DNA of 64,000 nt, taken from the NCBI GenBank assembly GCA_016710165.1, contig JADJLJ010000001.1:372001-436000 (forward strand), read 5' to 3'. This stretch comes from Chitinophagaceae bacterium. GTDB taxonomy: Bacteria; Bacteroidota; Bacteroidia; Chitinophagales; Chitinophagaceae. Positions 28,267 to 37,685 of the stretch are shown piece after piece. Both the position numbers and the translations under genes were made by a program. Each line of letters begins with the position of its first letter. The stretch's first letter is position 1. The notes below the pieces were generated by a model, which saw nothing but the letters and a program-made list of their open reading frames with translations, was not told the origin of the DNA and ran no database searches.

Positions 28267-29658
28267 TTAATTCAAAGGCTCCTTTACTTTTAATTTAAAC
28301 TTTCGCAATTTAATTGACCCATCCCGATGGGTCAATTTTTCTATAAGCCATTGTTCAAAACGGTGATGAGCCGGTATCAGTACGGCAGCGATGGAAACAA
28401 AGATCAGCATTTCATAAACGGGGGTATGATTGGTCAGCGTGGCAACCGTAGGATGTAATAAGAGGGTGAGGTACTCAAATAATATCAACAGCGATAATAT
28501 ACCCATCACCTTGATAAAACGGGTATGGATCCGGATCCTGCTTAACAGTAAGGTCAGTAAGAAAAAACCCGGAATGAATATCCCGATAAAGAGGTATTGC
28601 AATTGCTGCTTTCTTTCCCGCCGGGCGATTTTCTTATTTTCTTCTATTTCCTGCTGGCGCAGTTTTTCGTTACTGGAAATAACCTGCAGCTCCCGGATCT
28701 TTGCCTTGCTGTTTATGGAATCGTTGAGTTGCTGTACCATGCTTAAATAAAGATAGGCGCTGTCAATATTCTGTATCCCCTTGTAATGACCGGACAGGAA
28801 ATCTGCCGCTTCCAGTTGCTTGGGTAAGATGGCCGCTTTTTCTGCGATCTGCAGTGCCTGGGAGGCATAAAAAACCGCCGAATCATTTTTATGCAGCTGC
28901 TGTTCGTATAACTCGGCCAGGCCAAGCATGGCTTCGCAAAGCACATCCGTATTGCCGGTCTTTTCCAGGTATGAAATGGCAGTGCGGTAATACAAAAGTG
29001 AAAAAGGGGCATTGCCTTGTTTGAAATACGTATGCCCCAGGCCGGTCATCGAATTGCCGGTATAGTCATCATTCTTTAAATTATTGGAAAGGATCAGTGA
29101 TTTATTGAAGTAGCTGAATGAGGAATCAACATTGTTAAGTTTGTCATACACATCACCCAGGTTCATGTAGATATAATATTTTACTTCCTCGATGTTGTTT
29201 TGCCTGATCACCGAATCGGACCGGTAATAATACTTCAACGCCTCGCTGTATTCCTCCTGGTAGCGGTACACAATTCCGATATTCAGCAATGTCATGGCCA
29301 GGTTGCGGGGGTTATTCTCTTTTTCTTCCAGCTTAAGCCGGCGCAGGTTCAGTTCCAGTGCTTTGGGATAATTACCCATGATATTAAATGTATAGGCCAT
29401 GTTGCCCAGCGCCTTGGATTGCCCTTCGTTGTATTTGATATTGGTGGCCAGTACCAGGGCCTGCTGCGATAATAACAAAGCCCGTTCCGGGTCATTCACG
29501 TTGATCACACCGGCCAGTTGCCACATGAGTTTCACCTTGCCGGTGTCGGTCTTTTCTGCAGTAAGTAAGTTCTCCAGGCTGTCGGCCTTTTGCTTTTGCG
29601 CAGGCAAACAGGCAGGCACAATAAAAAATAAGAGAAGGGCGATGTATTTGTTGATCAT
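28267..29658 (-). CDS. TPR protein with C-terminal membrane helices
   Basis: 463 residues: signal peptide (ending PACLPAQ), about six TPR units between residues 40 and 300 (e.g. SKALGNMAYTFNIMGNYPKALE), a coiled coil rich in E, K and Q near 310-345, then about three membrane helices (YLFIGIFIPGFFLLTLLLS and following) and a basic tail. The layout matches TPR sensor proteins that normally continue into a histidine kinase or DNA-binding domain, but here no such effector follows. Confidence 0.78.
   Translation of the reverse strand: MINKYIALLLFFIVPACLPAQKQKADSLENLLTAEKTDTGKVKLMWQLAGVINVNDPERALLLSQQALVLATNIKYNEGQSKALGNMAYTFNIMGNYPKALELNLRRLKLEEKENNPRNLAMTLLNIGIVYRYQEEYSEALKYYYRSDSVIRQNNIEEVKYYIYMNLGDVYDKLNNVDSSFSYFNKSLILSNNLKNDDYTGNSMTGLGHTYFKQGNAPFSLLYYRTAISYLEKTGNTDVLCEAMLGLAELYEQQLHKNDSAVFYASQALQIAEKAAILPKQLEAADFLSGHYKGIQNIDSAYLYLSMVQQLNDSINSKAKIRELQVISSNEKLRQQEIEENKKIARRERKQQLQYLFIGIFIPGFFLLTLLLSRIRIHTRFIKVMGILSLLILFEYLTLLLHPTVATLTNHTPVYEMLIFVSIAAVLIPAHHRFEQWLIEKLTHRDGSIKLRKFKLKVKEPLN
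28312..28341 (+). terminator. Plus-strand terminator inside the end of the opposing TPR gene
   Basis: AATTGACCCAT (28312-28322) pairs perfectly with ATGGGTCAATT (28327-28337), loop CCCG, then TTT. It lies 65 bases after the small lipoprotein gene but within the 3' coding end of the minus-strand gene. Confidence 0.55.
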
Positions 29659-29905
29659 TTTCCGGTTCGCTGGTTAAAGATTTTCCTGGCAACTAATTTA
29701 GTGGTTATAACTGATTTGGCGTTCTTTTTTTTAGACCCGCAATTAAAACCGGGGTTGTTTCATAATTTTAAGCCAAAACCCGGAAACCCCGGGGCCCGCC
29801 CGATCAACTACAAAATAATATGCCGCGTATTCCGTTTTATCAGCATTATTTGAATAGCAGATCCCGGACCTTTTCTTATATTCCACATTACAAAATCAAA
29901 TCCCC

Positions 29906-30814
29906 ATGATCAAACGTTTCTTAATTGCACTCGGCTTCACGGGCCTTCTTGCATCCGGGTCAAAGTCACAGTCAAATGGCATCCTGCCATTATCGGGACT
30001 AAAATATTTCCATGAAGGGATCCTGGCAAAAGAAATTGATGTGAAGGTGGATGGAGCCCGGTTATTAAGCAACCGACTGCCTTTGAACAAGGAAATTGAA
30101 GTGGTCGTTTCGCAACCAACAGGCTTTACCGCCGATGCTGTCAAAACAGTTTATGCAGGAGCGGAGTTCATCCTTGTTTCACCAAGGGGAGATATTCTTT
30201 TAAGAACACCCAACCTTTTTTTGAACAAAGAAAAAACCGGATTTGGTTCCAAAGACCTTGTTGTCCTGAGCATAAAATTTGCCATCACCCCAGAAATGGC
30301 CAGGGCCAATATGAACGGAACGGTAAAACTGAGGTTGTATGACCTGAAAGGTAAAAACCAGCTCAGGCTCGAAATGCCGGCTACATTTGCCAGGCCGGGT
30401 GAGGCCCTGCAGGTTTCAAAAGCAACCCGGGCAATTCCTGTAAAAGACGGGGCGGTTGGAATGATAAACGGGCTTAAGGCAAAGAATATGCTGGTATCCG
30501 TTGACACAAGCATCCGGGTATCGCCCAAAATGGCTTATACCAGCCTGAACATCTCATCGATAGAAGGTTCCAGCATTCCGGGCATATTCCAGGGAAGAGA
30601 GAATTTCTGGGTGTATGATGATAACCTGAATGAAGTGAAAATAACCGATATCCTTTTAAAGCAGGTGAAAGGAGCGATGGAGAACAACAATGTTGATTAC
30701 ACATTAAAGATACCATACCGCTTAAAAAACAATACGGCAAAACTTTACACGGTCCGGTTCCGGTGGGAAAGCCCCGATAAGAAACAATTGATCGATGTGG
30801 TGGTGAAGATCTGA
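29906..30814 (+). CDS. Secreted protein of unknown function
   Basis: 302 residues with a short signal peptide (MIKRFLIALGFTGLLASGSKS). The mature part is beta-rich, with repeated short strands (LAKEIDVKVDGARLLSNRLP, LKAKNMLVSVDTSIRV) and no Cys. I see two possible beta-sandwich halves, about 30-160 and 190-300. Family not recognised. Preceded by a 247-base gap without clear promoter boxes. Confidence 0.65.
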   Translation: MIKRFLIALGFTGLLASGSKSQSNGILPLSGLKYFHEGILAKEIDVKVDGARLLSNRLPLNKEIEVVVSQPTGFTADAVKTVYAGAEFILVSPRGDILLRTPNLFLNKEKTGFGSKDLVVLSIKFAITPEMARANMNGTVKLRLYDLKGKNQLRLEMPATFARPGEALQVSKATRAIPVKDGAVGMINGLKAKNMLVSVDTSIRVSPKMAYTSLNISSIEGSSIPGIFQGRENFWVYDDNLNEVKITDILLKQVKGAMENNNVDYTLKIPYRLKNNTAKLYTVRFRWESPDKKQLIDVVVKI

Positions 30815-30823
30815 TGCAGCCTG

Positions 30824-31108
30824 TTACCTGCAGTTATTCACAAATTCGATGAGTTCCACTAGCGATATCTTCTTTGCGTCCTGGTAATCGTGGTATCTCT
30901 CGGCCACCACATCCACGGCACAATCGCAATATTTATAGGCATTGTCTTTGCCAACAACCAATTTGGCCTTATCCGCGCAGGTGGAAACAAATTCCTTTAT
31001 CTCCCGGTTGAGCCAGTACTTTGCAGCAATCCGGCCCACGGTCTTACAGGAAACCACGATGATCATCGCCATCAAAAAAGCAAACAGTAAAAGGTACCTT
31101 CTTTTCAT
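30824..31108 (-). CDS. Small lipoprotein with Cys-rich C-terminal region
   Basis: About 94 residues from MKRRYLLLFAFLMAMIIVVSC, a lipobox; a second possible ATG lies at 31114. The mature part has CADKAKL ... YKYCDCAVDVVAERYHDY ... FVNNC, several Cys and aromatic residues spaced as in small helical disulfide proteins. Function unknown. Confidence 0.68.
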   Translation of the reverse strand: MKRRYLLLFAFLMAMIIVVSCKTVGRIAAKYWLNREIKEFVSTCADKAKLVVGKDNAYKYCDCAVDVVAERYHDYQDAKKISLVELIEFVNNCR

Positions 31109-31298
31109 AGACATTATTTGTAAGGCCAGGTTCATTCAGCAGGCACTATTCAATACCTGCTTTGCTGTAAACTTACTTTAAGTTTTTAATATCACCTGTA
31201 AATCTACTTAGTAAAAAACCGGTGCGTATCTTTTTTATTCACATTAGGTAACTCTTGGTTCAGTTTTTGTTAAATTTATTCTCATAAAATCCACCACT

Positions 31299-31388
31299 AT
31301 GAGAACTATTGCTTACCTGGCTGTTAGTTGCCTCACGCTTTTATTTATTGCGCTGGTATTGGTTGTTGTACTCTTCATCAAGCAATAA
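31299..31388 (+). CDS. Possible 29-residue single-helix membrane peptide
   Basis: An ATG frame reads MRTIAYLAVSCLTLLF then a valine-rich helix and KQ stop. Length and composition fit a small membrane peptide, but there is no clear ribosome site, so it could be chance. Confidence 0.25.
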   Translation: MRTIAYLAVSCLTLLFIALVLVVVLFIKQ

Positions 31389-31607
31389 ATCATTTCCACC
31401 CGGTTCGTTGATCCCGGCGCTGGTTTTCTTTGCCGGGTCAGCAGGCTATCCTTTTCAACCTGCGGTTTTCCATGCAAAAGCAGGCTTTTTCGCTTTTGCC
31501 GGCCATTACTCCATTTTCCCCCACGGGTTTTGCACAAAATCGTCACATCTTGTGAACCCGCCGGACCAAATTACATAAAAGATAGGTGGCAAAACCCTTT
31601 ACTGCCA

Positions 31608-31616
31608 TACATTTGC
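31608..31616 (+). promoter_or_regulatory. -7 box before the exported TPR/Ppx-like gene
   Basis: TACATTTGC matches TAnnTTTG exactly, 43 bases upstream of the chosen ATG at 31660; no good -33 element is seen. Confidence 0.55.
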
Positions 31617-31659
31617 GGAGAGAACAATGTTATTATTTAACCTGCCTAAAATTTATGTG

Positions 31660-33060
31660 ATGTTGAGAAAAACCATTCTTGTTACCTGTCTATTTTTTGT
31701 GTACAATATCAGTGTTGGCCAGACAATAAAAAGCCAGGCTACTTTCCGGATGCTGAAAACAGCTACGACCCTGATGGAAGCACAGCAGTTTGAAGCCGCG
31801 GAAGAATTCTTTACCAAGGGCCTTCAAAGAGCCAAGGCCAATTACGATGCATACTGCCAGGCATTTGCTTATGAAGGGCTGGGTAACCTGTACAGTAAAT
31901 TAGACAGGTCCGAAATGGCCATCAGCAATTACCGATCGGCGGTAAGGATATACCGGAGCATGGGACTGACCGTAATTGCCGATGTGGTGGAAAGCCTTCT
32001 CAAAAGTCAACAGGGCATTGGGGATATGTATGCCGGCATTGAGATAGGGGCCAAGGGTATTAAATTAAGCGTGATCGAGGTCAAGCTGAGCAAGGACAGG
32101 GAATACGATTATACCCTGATCAGCGATACGTCCATCAATACCGATGCGGCGGCACTTTCTTACCAAAGTGAAAAGGAATCCAAGGATGCCATCGCCATTC
32201 TCTGGAATATCCTCAGCAGCCGTTATAAGATCCCTTCCGCCAAAGTGCATATTGTGATCAGCAGCGGGCTAAAACAGGAACTGGACAAGTATAACAAAGT
32301 GGAGTATTTTGCCAATATCATACGGCCTGTGAACCTTGACCCGGCCATCCGGATCACGTATATCACACCCGAACAGGAATCGCAGTTAAGCCTGCTGGGC
32401 ATTGTTCCCCAAAAGCGCCGTTTTACCGCTACACAGTTAGACGTGGGCAGTGGCAATACCAAGGGCGGGTATTACAATGAAAATAAGATATTCATACCGG
32501 TAACATTTCCCCTGGGTACAAAATCGTTTCAGCGGCTGATCGAATCAAAGACCGAAGGCGACCTGAACAATTACATAAAGACCGCAGAGGATATCTGGAG
32601 AGACAGCCTGAAACGGATCGTGATGAATGAATTTTTCATCAAACGGGATGTACGGAACAGGGATATCATGTACATATCCGGCGGAGTGGTGTGGGCCATC
32701 GTTTCGCTGATGCATCCGGAAAGCGCCAATTATAATTATACCGAAATAACCAGCCAGGATATCTCTGAATTCAGGCGGCTGCTGTTTACAGACTATGATA
32801 ACCTGGTAAAACCAGACCTGTCTTTTATGGCCGATCCGGCACAGGCCAGGGTTTCGCAAAAAAATATAACAAGAGTTGTTAATACCTACGATAAGAAGGC
32901 TTTACTGGCTGGAACGATCTGGCTGGATGAACTGATAAAAGAAGTAAATGCGGCCAACCCCAATAAGAAACTTATTTATGCCAAATATGCCTATGTAGGT
33001 TGGATAAGCGGCTATATCATTAAAAAAGTGACCCAGCAATATACCGGCTTGGTTAACTAA
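31660..33060 (+). CDS. Exported protein with TPR and Ppx/GppA-like (ASKHA fold) domain
   Basis: Start at MLRKTILVTCLFFVYNISVGQ, a signal peptide (466 residues); the ATG at 31627 is less likely. TPR-like helices cover residues about 25-115. From about 125 an actin-like fold appears: GIEIGAKGIKLSVIEV (first phosphate-loop position) and TQLDVGSGNTKGGYY (second), plus YISGGVVWAIV near the adenosine site, resembling exopolyphosphatase/GppA enzymes. Those enzymes act in the cytosol on polyphosphate or pppGpp; an exported version would lack ATP and suggests a binding or new hydrolytic role. Family label is inference from motifs. Confidence 0.72.
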   Translation: MLRKTILVTCLFFVYNISVGQTIKSQATFRMLKTATTLMEAQQFEAAEEFFTKGLQRAKANYDAYCQAFAYEGLGNLYSKLDRSEMAISNYRSAVRIYRSMGLTVIADVVESLLKSQQGIGDMYAGIEIGAKGIKLSVIEVKLSKDREYDYTLISDTSINTDAAALSYQSEKESKDAIAILWNILSSRYKIPSAKVHIVISSGLKQELDKYNKVEYFANIIRPVNLDPAIRITYITPEQESQLSLLGIVPQKRRFTATQLDVGSGNTKGGYYNENKIFIPVTFPLGTKSFQRLIESKTEGDLNNYIKTAEDIWRDSLKRIVMNEFFIKRDVRNRDIMYISGGVVWAIVSLMHPESANYNYTEITSQDISEFRRLLFTDYDNLVKPDLSFMADPAQARVSQKNITRVVNTYDKKALLAGTIWLDELIKEVNAANPNKKLIYAKYAYVGWISGYIIKKVTQQYTGLVN

Positions 33061-33154
33061 ACCGCCTGATTCAGCAATTAGTGGACAAAATTCTACAGGG
33101 GATCGGTATCTGCTTCTACTGGTTTTTGGGATTGGGATATTTAGCTTTGTACTG

Positions 33155-33254
33155 CTTGATATCCAAACCTCTGAATCCGGCCAATATTTGTAAAAACTGG
33201 TTTTCCCCGTAAAACGCTTTTTATCAGTTAAAGCCTTCCGATGGAAGGCTTTTT
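33155..33254 (+). ncRNA. Candidate small RNA or 3' UTR ending in a strong terminator
   Basis: TAGCTTTG at 33142-33149 is an exact -7 match with no protein frame behind it; a transcript from about 33155 would end at the hairpin 33230-33252 after about 100 bases. No -33 element is clear, and the segment may simply be the 3' UTR of the preceding gene. Confidence 0.3.
33230..33254 (+). terminator. Intrinsic terminator
   Basis: AAAGCCTTCC (33230-33239) pairs with GGAAGGCTTT (33243-33252), loop GAT, followed by TTTT-rich sequence (TTTTTATAT). Confidence 0.88.
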
Positions 33255-33357
33255 ATATCAGGAACAGCTAAGCGGCCTGTTTAGATTTCTCAAAATAAAC
33301 CCGCTGAAACAGCAATATTTTTTTTCATATTCCGTTTATAGATTAAATCCTAATAAT

Positions 33358-33972
33358 ATGAGAAAATCTATACCCAGTATTGCACTAGTGTGCATATCCC
33401 TTTTCATGCTTGATTCCTGTGCCATTACCCAGAATTCAGTTGACCAGTCCATGAACGAAACAGAAAGCAGCGGCCCTGTATCCTCTTCCTGTTATGTGAT
33501 AAAGACCGACGGTTCCACCCAGCTGTATTCAAGTTTAAAACTGGTGACCGGCGTATTGGTCACGCCACACCTGGTGGCTGACAAGAACACCGTAATTAAC
33601 GCCAAAGATGTCCTGGCATACCATGATGGTAAACGCTATGCGGTATCACAAAAATTACTTTCCACCAAAAAGATCAGCTATGTGGCTGCAGAGACCTTAC
33701 CTGGATTTGCTGTACGCATCGCCATGGGGAAATTGAATATCTACAGCCGTAAGTACTACAACGGCAACACAACGATCACAGAATATTTCGTACAAAACGG
33801 GGATGAAGGACAGATCATTGCATATTCCCCGGCGGTAATGAAAGAACTGGTAAAAGACAATGCAAGGGCATCCGAGTATTACAACAGCAAAGTGAAGGTA
33901 TCGCCTAAGTCAAAAAAATTAATGGTTACGGCCGATATTTATAACAATCCCCAGTACATATCCAAGAATTAG
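33358..33972 (+). CDS. Lipoprotein of unknown function
   Basis: 204 residues from MRKSIPSIALVCISLFMLDSC, a lipobox; the ATG at 33241 lies inside the terminator and is rejected. The mature part begins with a Ser/Gln/Asn linker and continues as beta-rich sequence (YVIKTDGSTQLYSSLKLVTG, VADKNTVINAKDVLAYHDGK). No family recognised. Confidence 0.68.
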   Translation: MRKSIPSIALVCISLFMLDSCAITQNSVDQSMNETESSGPVSSSCYVIKTDGSTQLYSSLKLVTGVLVTPHLVADKNTVINAKDVLAYHDGKRYAVSQKLLSTKKISYVAAETLPGFAVRIAMGKLNIYSRKYYNGNTTITEYFVQNGDEGQIIAYSPAVMKELVKDNARASEYYNSKVKVSPKSKKLMVTADIYNNPQYISKN

Positions 33973-33998
33973 AAAGGGCAACCTGGTCATACCGGCAA

Positions 33999-35168
33999 TT
34001 AATTAAGCACAGCCTGCAGGTTATCGCCTGCAGGTTTTGTATTACTGTGATCTTTCACCACGTTGTACAGGGTATCCCTTTCCACCGGCCTGCGTTTGGC
34101 CTGCCTGATCAGCATTACCAGCTCTTCGGTTGTCATGGCGGGATTTTGTTCTTCGCTGCCGGCCATGCTGTAGATCTTAGTTGAGTCGTCAATGGTGCCG
34201 TCAATATCATTTACGCCAAAGGACAGGGTGAGTTGTGCATGCTGCCTGCCCAGCATGGGCCAGTAGGCCTTCAGGTGCGGAAAATTATCAAGATAGATAC
34301 GGGCAATGGCATAGAGCCGCATGTCTTCTGTAACAGAGGATTCGGGTACATGGCTCATGGCATTATCCTGGTTGCGGAATTTCAGCGGGATGAATGTATT
34401 GAAGCCACCCGTTTTGTCCTGCAGATCCCGCAGTCTTCGCATATGGTCAACCCGGTGTTCATATTTTTCAATATGGCCATAGAGCATGGTGGCATTGCTG
34501 TGCATGCCTAACTGATGTGCTGCTTCATGAATGGCCAGCCAGCCGTTTGCATCTACTTTATCGGCACAGATCTGCTCTCTTATTGCGGGATGAAAAATTT
34601 CTGCACCACCACCTGGCAGACTATCCAATCCGGCGTCGTGTAACTGCTTCATTCCTTCTTCAATGCTTAGTTTTGCCTTGCGGAACATATAATCCAGTTC
34701 CACAGCCGTAAATGCTTTCACGTGCAGGGCAGGGCGATGCGCTTTTATCTTTTGCATCAGCTCAATAAAATAAGCCATGTTCATCTTTGGATGAACACCG
34801 CCCACAATATGCACTTCGGTAATGGGCTTGCCATCGTAGGATCTCACAATGTCAAGCATCTGGTCGATGCTCAGTTCCCAACCATCTTCTTTGTGTGCAT
34901 ACAGGCGGGAATACGAGCAGAAATTGCAACTGAACACACAGACATTGGTGGGTTCAATATGAAAGTTGCGGTTGAAATAAGTTATATCCCCATGCTTTTG
35001 TTCCCGGATATGATTCGCCAGCGCACCCACAAAAGCCAGGCTCCCTTTTTCGAAAAGCAGTATGCACTCATCGTCGGTAATCCGTTCACTGTTCTTTACT
35101 TTCCCGGCAATGGTCTTGAGCCCGGGTTCGGAAACGGTATCGGTCAGAATATCAAGGGAAGAGGACAT
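33999..35168 (-). CDS. mqnE: Aminofutalosine synthase MqnE
   Basis: 389 residues. The radical-SAM cluster motif CxxxCxxC is at C77, C81, C84 (CVFSCNFC), followed by EVHIVGGVHP and SLPGGGAEIFHPAIRE, which separates MqnE from its relative MqnC and from CofH. It joins SAM-derived adenosine to 3-[(1-carboxyvinyl)oxy]benzoate to make aminofutalosine, an early step of the futalosine route to menaquinone. The other mqn genes are not in this window. An exact -7 box (TAATTTTG, minus strand) lies at 35183-35190. Confidence 0.93.
   Translation of the reverse strand: MSSSLDILTDTVSEPGLKTIAGKVKNSERITDDECILLFEKGSLAFVGALANHIREQKHGDITYFNRNFHIEPTNVCVFSCNFCSYSRLYAHKEDGWELSIDQMLDIVRSYDGKPITEVHIVGGVHPKMNMAYFIELMQKIKAHRPALHVKAFTAVELDYMFRKAKLSIEEGMKQLHDAGLDSLPGGGAEIFHPAIREQICADKVDANGWLAIHEAAHQLGMHSNATMLYGHIEKYEHRVDHMRRLRDLQDKTGGFNTFIPLKFRNQDNAMSHVPESSVTEDMRLYAIARIYLDNFPHLKAYWPMLGRQHAQLTLSFGVNDIDGTIDDSTKIYSMAGSEEQNPAMTTEELVMLIRQAKRRPVERDTLYNVVKDHSNTKPAGDNLQAVLN
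34011..34039 (+). terminator. Hairpin within the mqnE end that can stop plus-strand transcripts
   Basis: CCTGCAGG (34013-34020) pairs with the second CCTGCAGG (34027-34034) across ATCG-containing loop, extended by two outer pairs, then TTTTG. It follows the 33358 lipoprotein gene on the plus strand. Confidence 0.6.
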
Positions 35169-35182
35169 CGTAAAAATTTTTA

Positions 35183-35190
35183 CAAAATTA
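35183..35190 (-). promoter_or_regulatory. -7 box of mqnE
   Basis: Minus-strand TAATTTTG, exact TAnnTTTG, 14 bases upstream of the start codon; no clear -33 element. Confidence 0.45.
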
Positions 35191-35313
35191 CGATGATATG
35201 GATTCCCCCCGTTGTTTTTTTGGGAATAATCCCGCTTAAAAAGCCGGGGTTATTCTGGTTGAAGAATAAATGGCTATCTTCCCGAAATGTTCAACAACTA
35301 ACCGAACTGAACA

Positions 35314-36276
35314 GTGAAAGCCAGGTTTTTCATCAGCATTCTTCTTCTCACGATCGCTGTGGCTGCAGCCGGGCAGCCGTATAAGTACATTTATTATATG
35401 GACGCCAACCTCAACTTTGCTGAAAAAGGGAAAGCAAATGTTATTGGCAAGGCATATGAAAAAGACGGACACCTCGTACTAGATTGTTTTGCAAAAACCA
35501 CCGAACAAAAATTCCTGTCAGCAACTTTTAAAGACTCCACCCTGGGTGAACTGGATGGTTTATTCCGTACGTTTCACATCAACACGGTACTGGAATCAGA
35601 AGGCAGTTATATAAATAATGAGATGAACGGGGTATGGCGATACTGGGATAACCGGGGTTTCCTGACCGACTCCGTAATATACAGCCAGGGCATCCGGGTA
35701 GCGTATGCAAAATATGATTACTATTTTGGCAGGTTCACCTTAGGGCAATACTTTGGCACCGATAACATGAAGAATGCATTCCATCTTCTCAGGTATTCTT
35801 TTACAGACAGCCTGAATAATACCTTCTCAGAAAAGGAAATTTCATTTATTGATGGCAAACCGAGGCTGAATTTTGAAGCAGATTTTATTGGTAACCGGGG
35901 AGTATTGAAGGACTATGACAGTACCGGGGCTTTTAAAACAGACTCCGTATTCGATCGTATACTGAAGGAGGCAAGCTTTCCGGGAGGAGATGACGAATGG
36001 CGCTACTTCCTGTTTAAAAATCTGAATTCTTCGGTACCTGCAGACAGCAATGCACCCGACGGAAAATACACGGTCATAATTAAATTCATTGTAGATACGG
36101 ATGGAACGCTTTATGATATCATTGCCGAAAATGACCCGGGGTACGGAACAGCCAAAGAAGCGCTCCGGGTCATACAAAAGTCACCGAAGTGGAAACCCGC
36201 TATTAAATACGGCCGTTATTTCCGGGCTTACCGAAGGCAGCCGATCACATTTTTTATAGAGTCCGGCGGAAGATAA
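35314..36276 (+). CDS. Exported protein with TonB C-terminal-like domain
   Basis: 320 residues from a GTG start with signal peptide (ARFFISILLLTIAVAAAGQ). The last 80 residues (YTVIIKFIVDTDGTLYDIIAE ... ALRVIQKSPKWKPAI ... YRRQPITFFIE) match the TonB_C fold seen in many Bacteroidota exported proteins. The N-terminal part contains MORN-like or antitoxin-like Y/W/N repeats (NEMNGVWRYWDNRG). No transmembrane anchor with the proline linker of true TonB is present, so an energy-transducing role is doubtful. Confidence 0.8.
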   Translation: MKARFFISILLLTIAVAAAGQPYKYIYYMDANLNFAEKGKANVIGKAYEKDGHLVLDCFAKTTEQKFLSATFKDSTLGELDGLFRTFHINTVLESEGSYINNEMNGVWRYWDNRGFLTDSVIYSQGIRVAYAKYDYYFGRFTLGQYFGTDNMKNAFHLLRYSFTDSLNNTFSEKEISFIDGKPRLNFEADFIGNRGVLKDYDSTGAFKTDSVFDRILKEASFPGGDDEWRYFLFKNLNSSVPADSNAPDGKYTVIIKFIVDTDGTLYDIIAENDPGYGTAKEALRVIQKSPKWKPAIKYGRYFRAYRRQPITFFIESGGR

Positions 36277-36339
36277 ATACCATTGGATGCAACCGATTAA
36301 TAACTAATTTCAGTACTTAAAACCAAAACCGGGTAACTT

Positions 36340-37592
36340 ATGAATATCAAGTTTCGTCTTACGCTGATGAGTTTTATGCAGTTCTTTGTCTGGGGGCATG
36401 GCTGATTACAATCGGGACCTATTGTCTGAATGCCAAACACTGGACATTCCCCCAGTTCGGAGCTATTTTCTCTACCCTTGCCGTTGCTTCACTTTTCATG
36501 CCAGCACTAACAGGAATAATTGCTGATAAATGGCTCAATGCAGAAAGGCTCTATGGGATATTGCATATTTTGTATGGGATCGTGTTGTTTTATGTCCCAG
36601 AAGTAAATGACCCCGATACTTTGTATTATGTAATTTTAGTTGCAATGATATGCTACATGCCCACCATATCATTATCCAATTCGATTGCGTATACAATTTT
36701 AAAGAACAATAAATACGATGTTGTAAAAGTTTTTCCTCCCATACGGGTTTGGGGAACCATTGGTTTTATTGCGGCGATGTGGATCACCAACCTTACCGGG
36801 AGTAAGGCCAATGCCAACCAGTTCATTATTGGGGAATTGGCGCTATTGTATTGGGTATTTTCTCCTTTACCCTTCCCAAATGCCCGCCACAAAAAACAAT
36901 TGCAAAAGACGCTTCCCTTATTGAGCAACTGGGATTAAATGCATTCAAATTGTTCGCCAAATATAAAATGGCTTTGTTCTTTATTTTTTCTATGTTTCTG
37001 GGTGCTGCGCTGCAACTGACTAATATGTACGGTGACTCTTTTATAAATGACTTTAGCCTTATACCCAAATATGCCGATTCCATCGTGGTAAAGTACTCCA
37101 CAATAATTTTATCAATCTCCCAAATATCAGAAACGGTATTTATTCTTACGATTCCATTCTTCCTCAGAAAATTCGGCATCAAAAAAGTTATGCTGTTTTC
37201 TATGCTTGCGTGGGTACTGCGGTTTGGTCTGCTTGGCTATGGCAACCCCGCTGAAGGGTTATGGATGATCATTCTTTCCTGTATTGTTTACGGGATGGCT
37301 TTTGATTTCTTCAATATTTCAGGCTCCTTATTTGTGGAGACAACTACCGATCCGAAAATAAGATCCAGCGCTCAAGGCTTATTTATGATGATGACCAATG
37401 GGGTAGGAGCATGGCTGGGAAGTAAAATAAGTGGGTATATTATTGGTAAATATTTCGTCTCCCCAACGGTTTGAACGACTGGCAGGGCATCTGGATCACA
37501 TTTGCCATTTATGCCCTGGTGGTTCCATATTATTCTCCATACTGTTCAAACACAAACACGACCCCAAAGCATTGGAAAGCGTACAGCACTGA
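36340..37592 (+). pseudogene. Nucleoside permease-like MFS transporter (Nuc_H_symport) with four frame breaks
   Basis: MNIKFRLTLMSFMQFFVWG opens the gene as in NupG-type nucleoside/H+ symporters. The frame breaks at the G5 run 36391-36395, near 36834-36840, in the CCCC at 37461-37464 and near 37523. Restoring one base each gives a continuous 418-residue, 12-helix protein (GAWLITIGTYCL ... IGAIGAIVLGIFS ... LNDWQGIWITFAIYALVVSI ... ALESVQH), the family length. All four are single-base losses, so sequencing error is more likely than decay; if real, the transporter is dead. Confidence 0.82.
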
Positions 37593-37610
37593 TCCCGATA
37601 GCTATCGGGA
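37593..37610. repeat. 18-bp perfect palindrome, dispersed repeat
   Basis: TCCCGATAGCTATCGGGA begins at the base after the permease stop codon. A one-base variant occurs inside the MITE-like element at 48515-48532. Confidence 0.7.
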
Positions 37611-37634
37611 CAACTCAACTATTGCTGTATTAAA

Positions 37635-37664
37635 AATCCCCCGCTGAAAACGGGGGATTCTTTT
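37635..37664 (+). terminator. Intrinsic terminator after the permease
   Basis: AATCCCCCG (37635-37643) pairs with CGGGGGATT (37651-37659), loop CTGAAAA, then CTTTTA. Confidence 0.85.
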
Positions 37665-37685
37665 ATAAAGGAAACAGGTTAGGCC

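Noticed and set aside
31309..31578. 89-residue frame rich in F, S and P
   Set aside because: No ribosome site, random composition, and it overlaps a more plausible short peptide in another frame.
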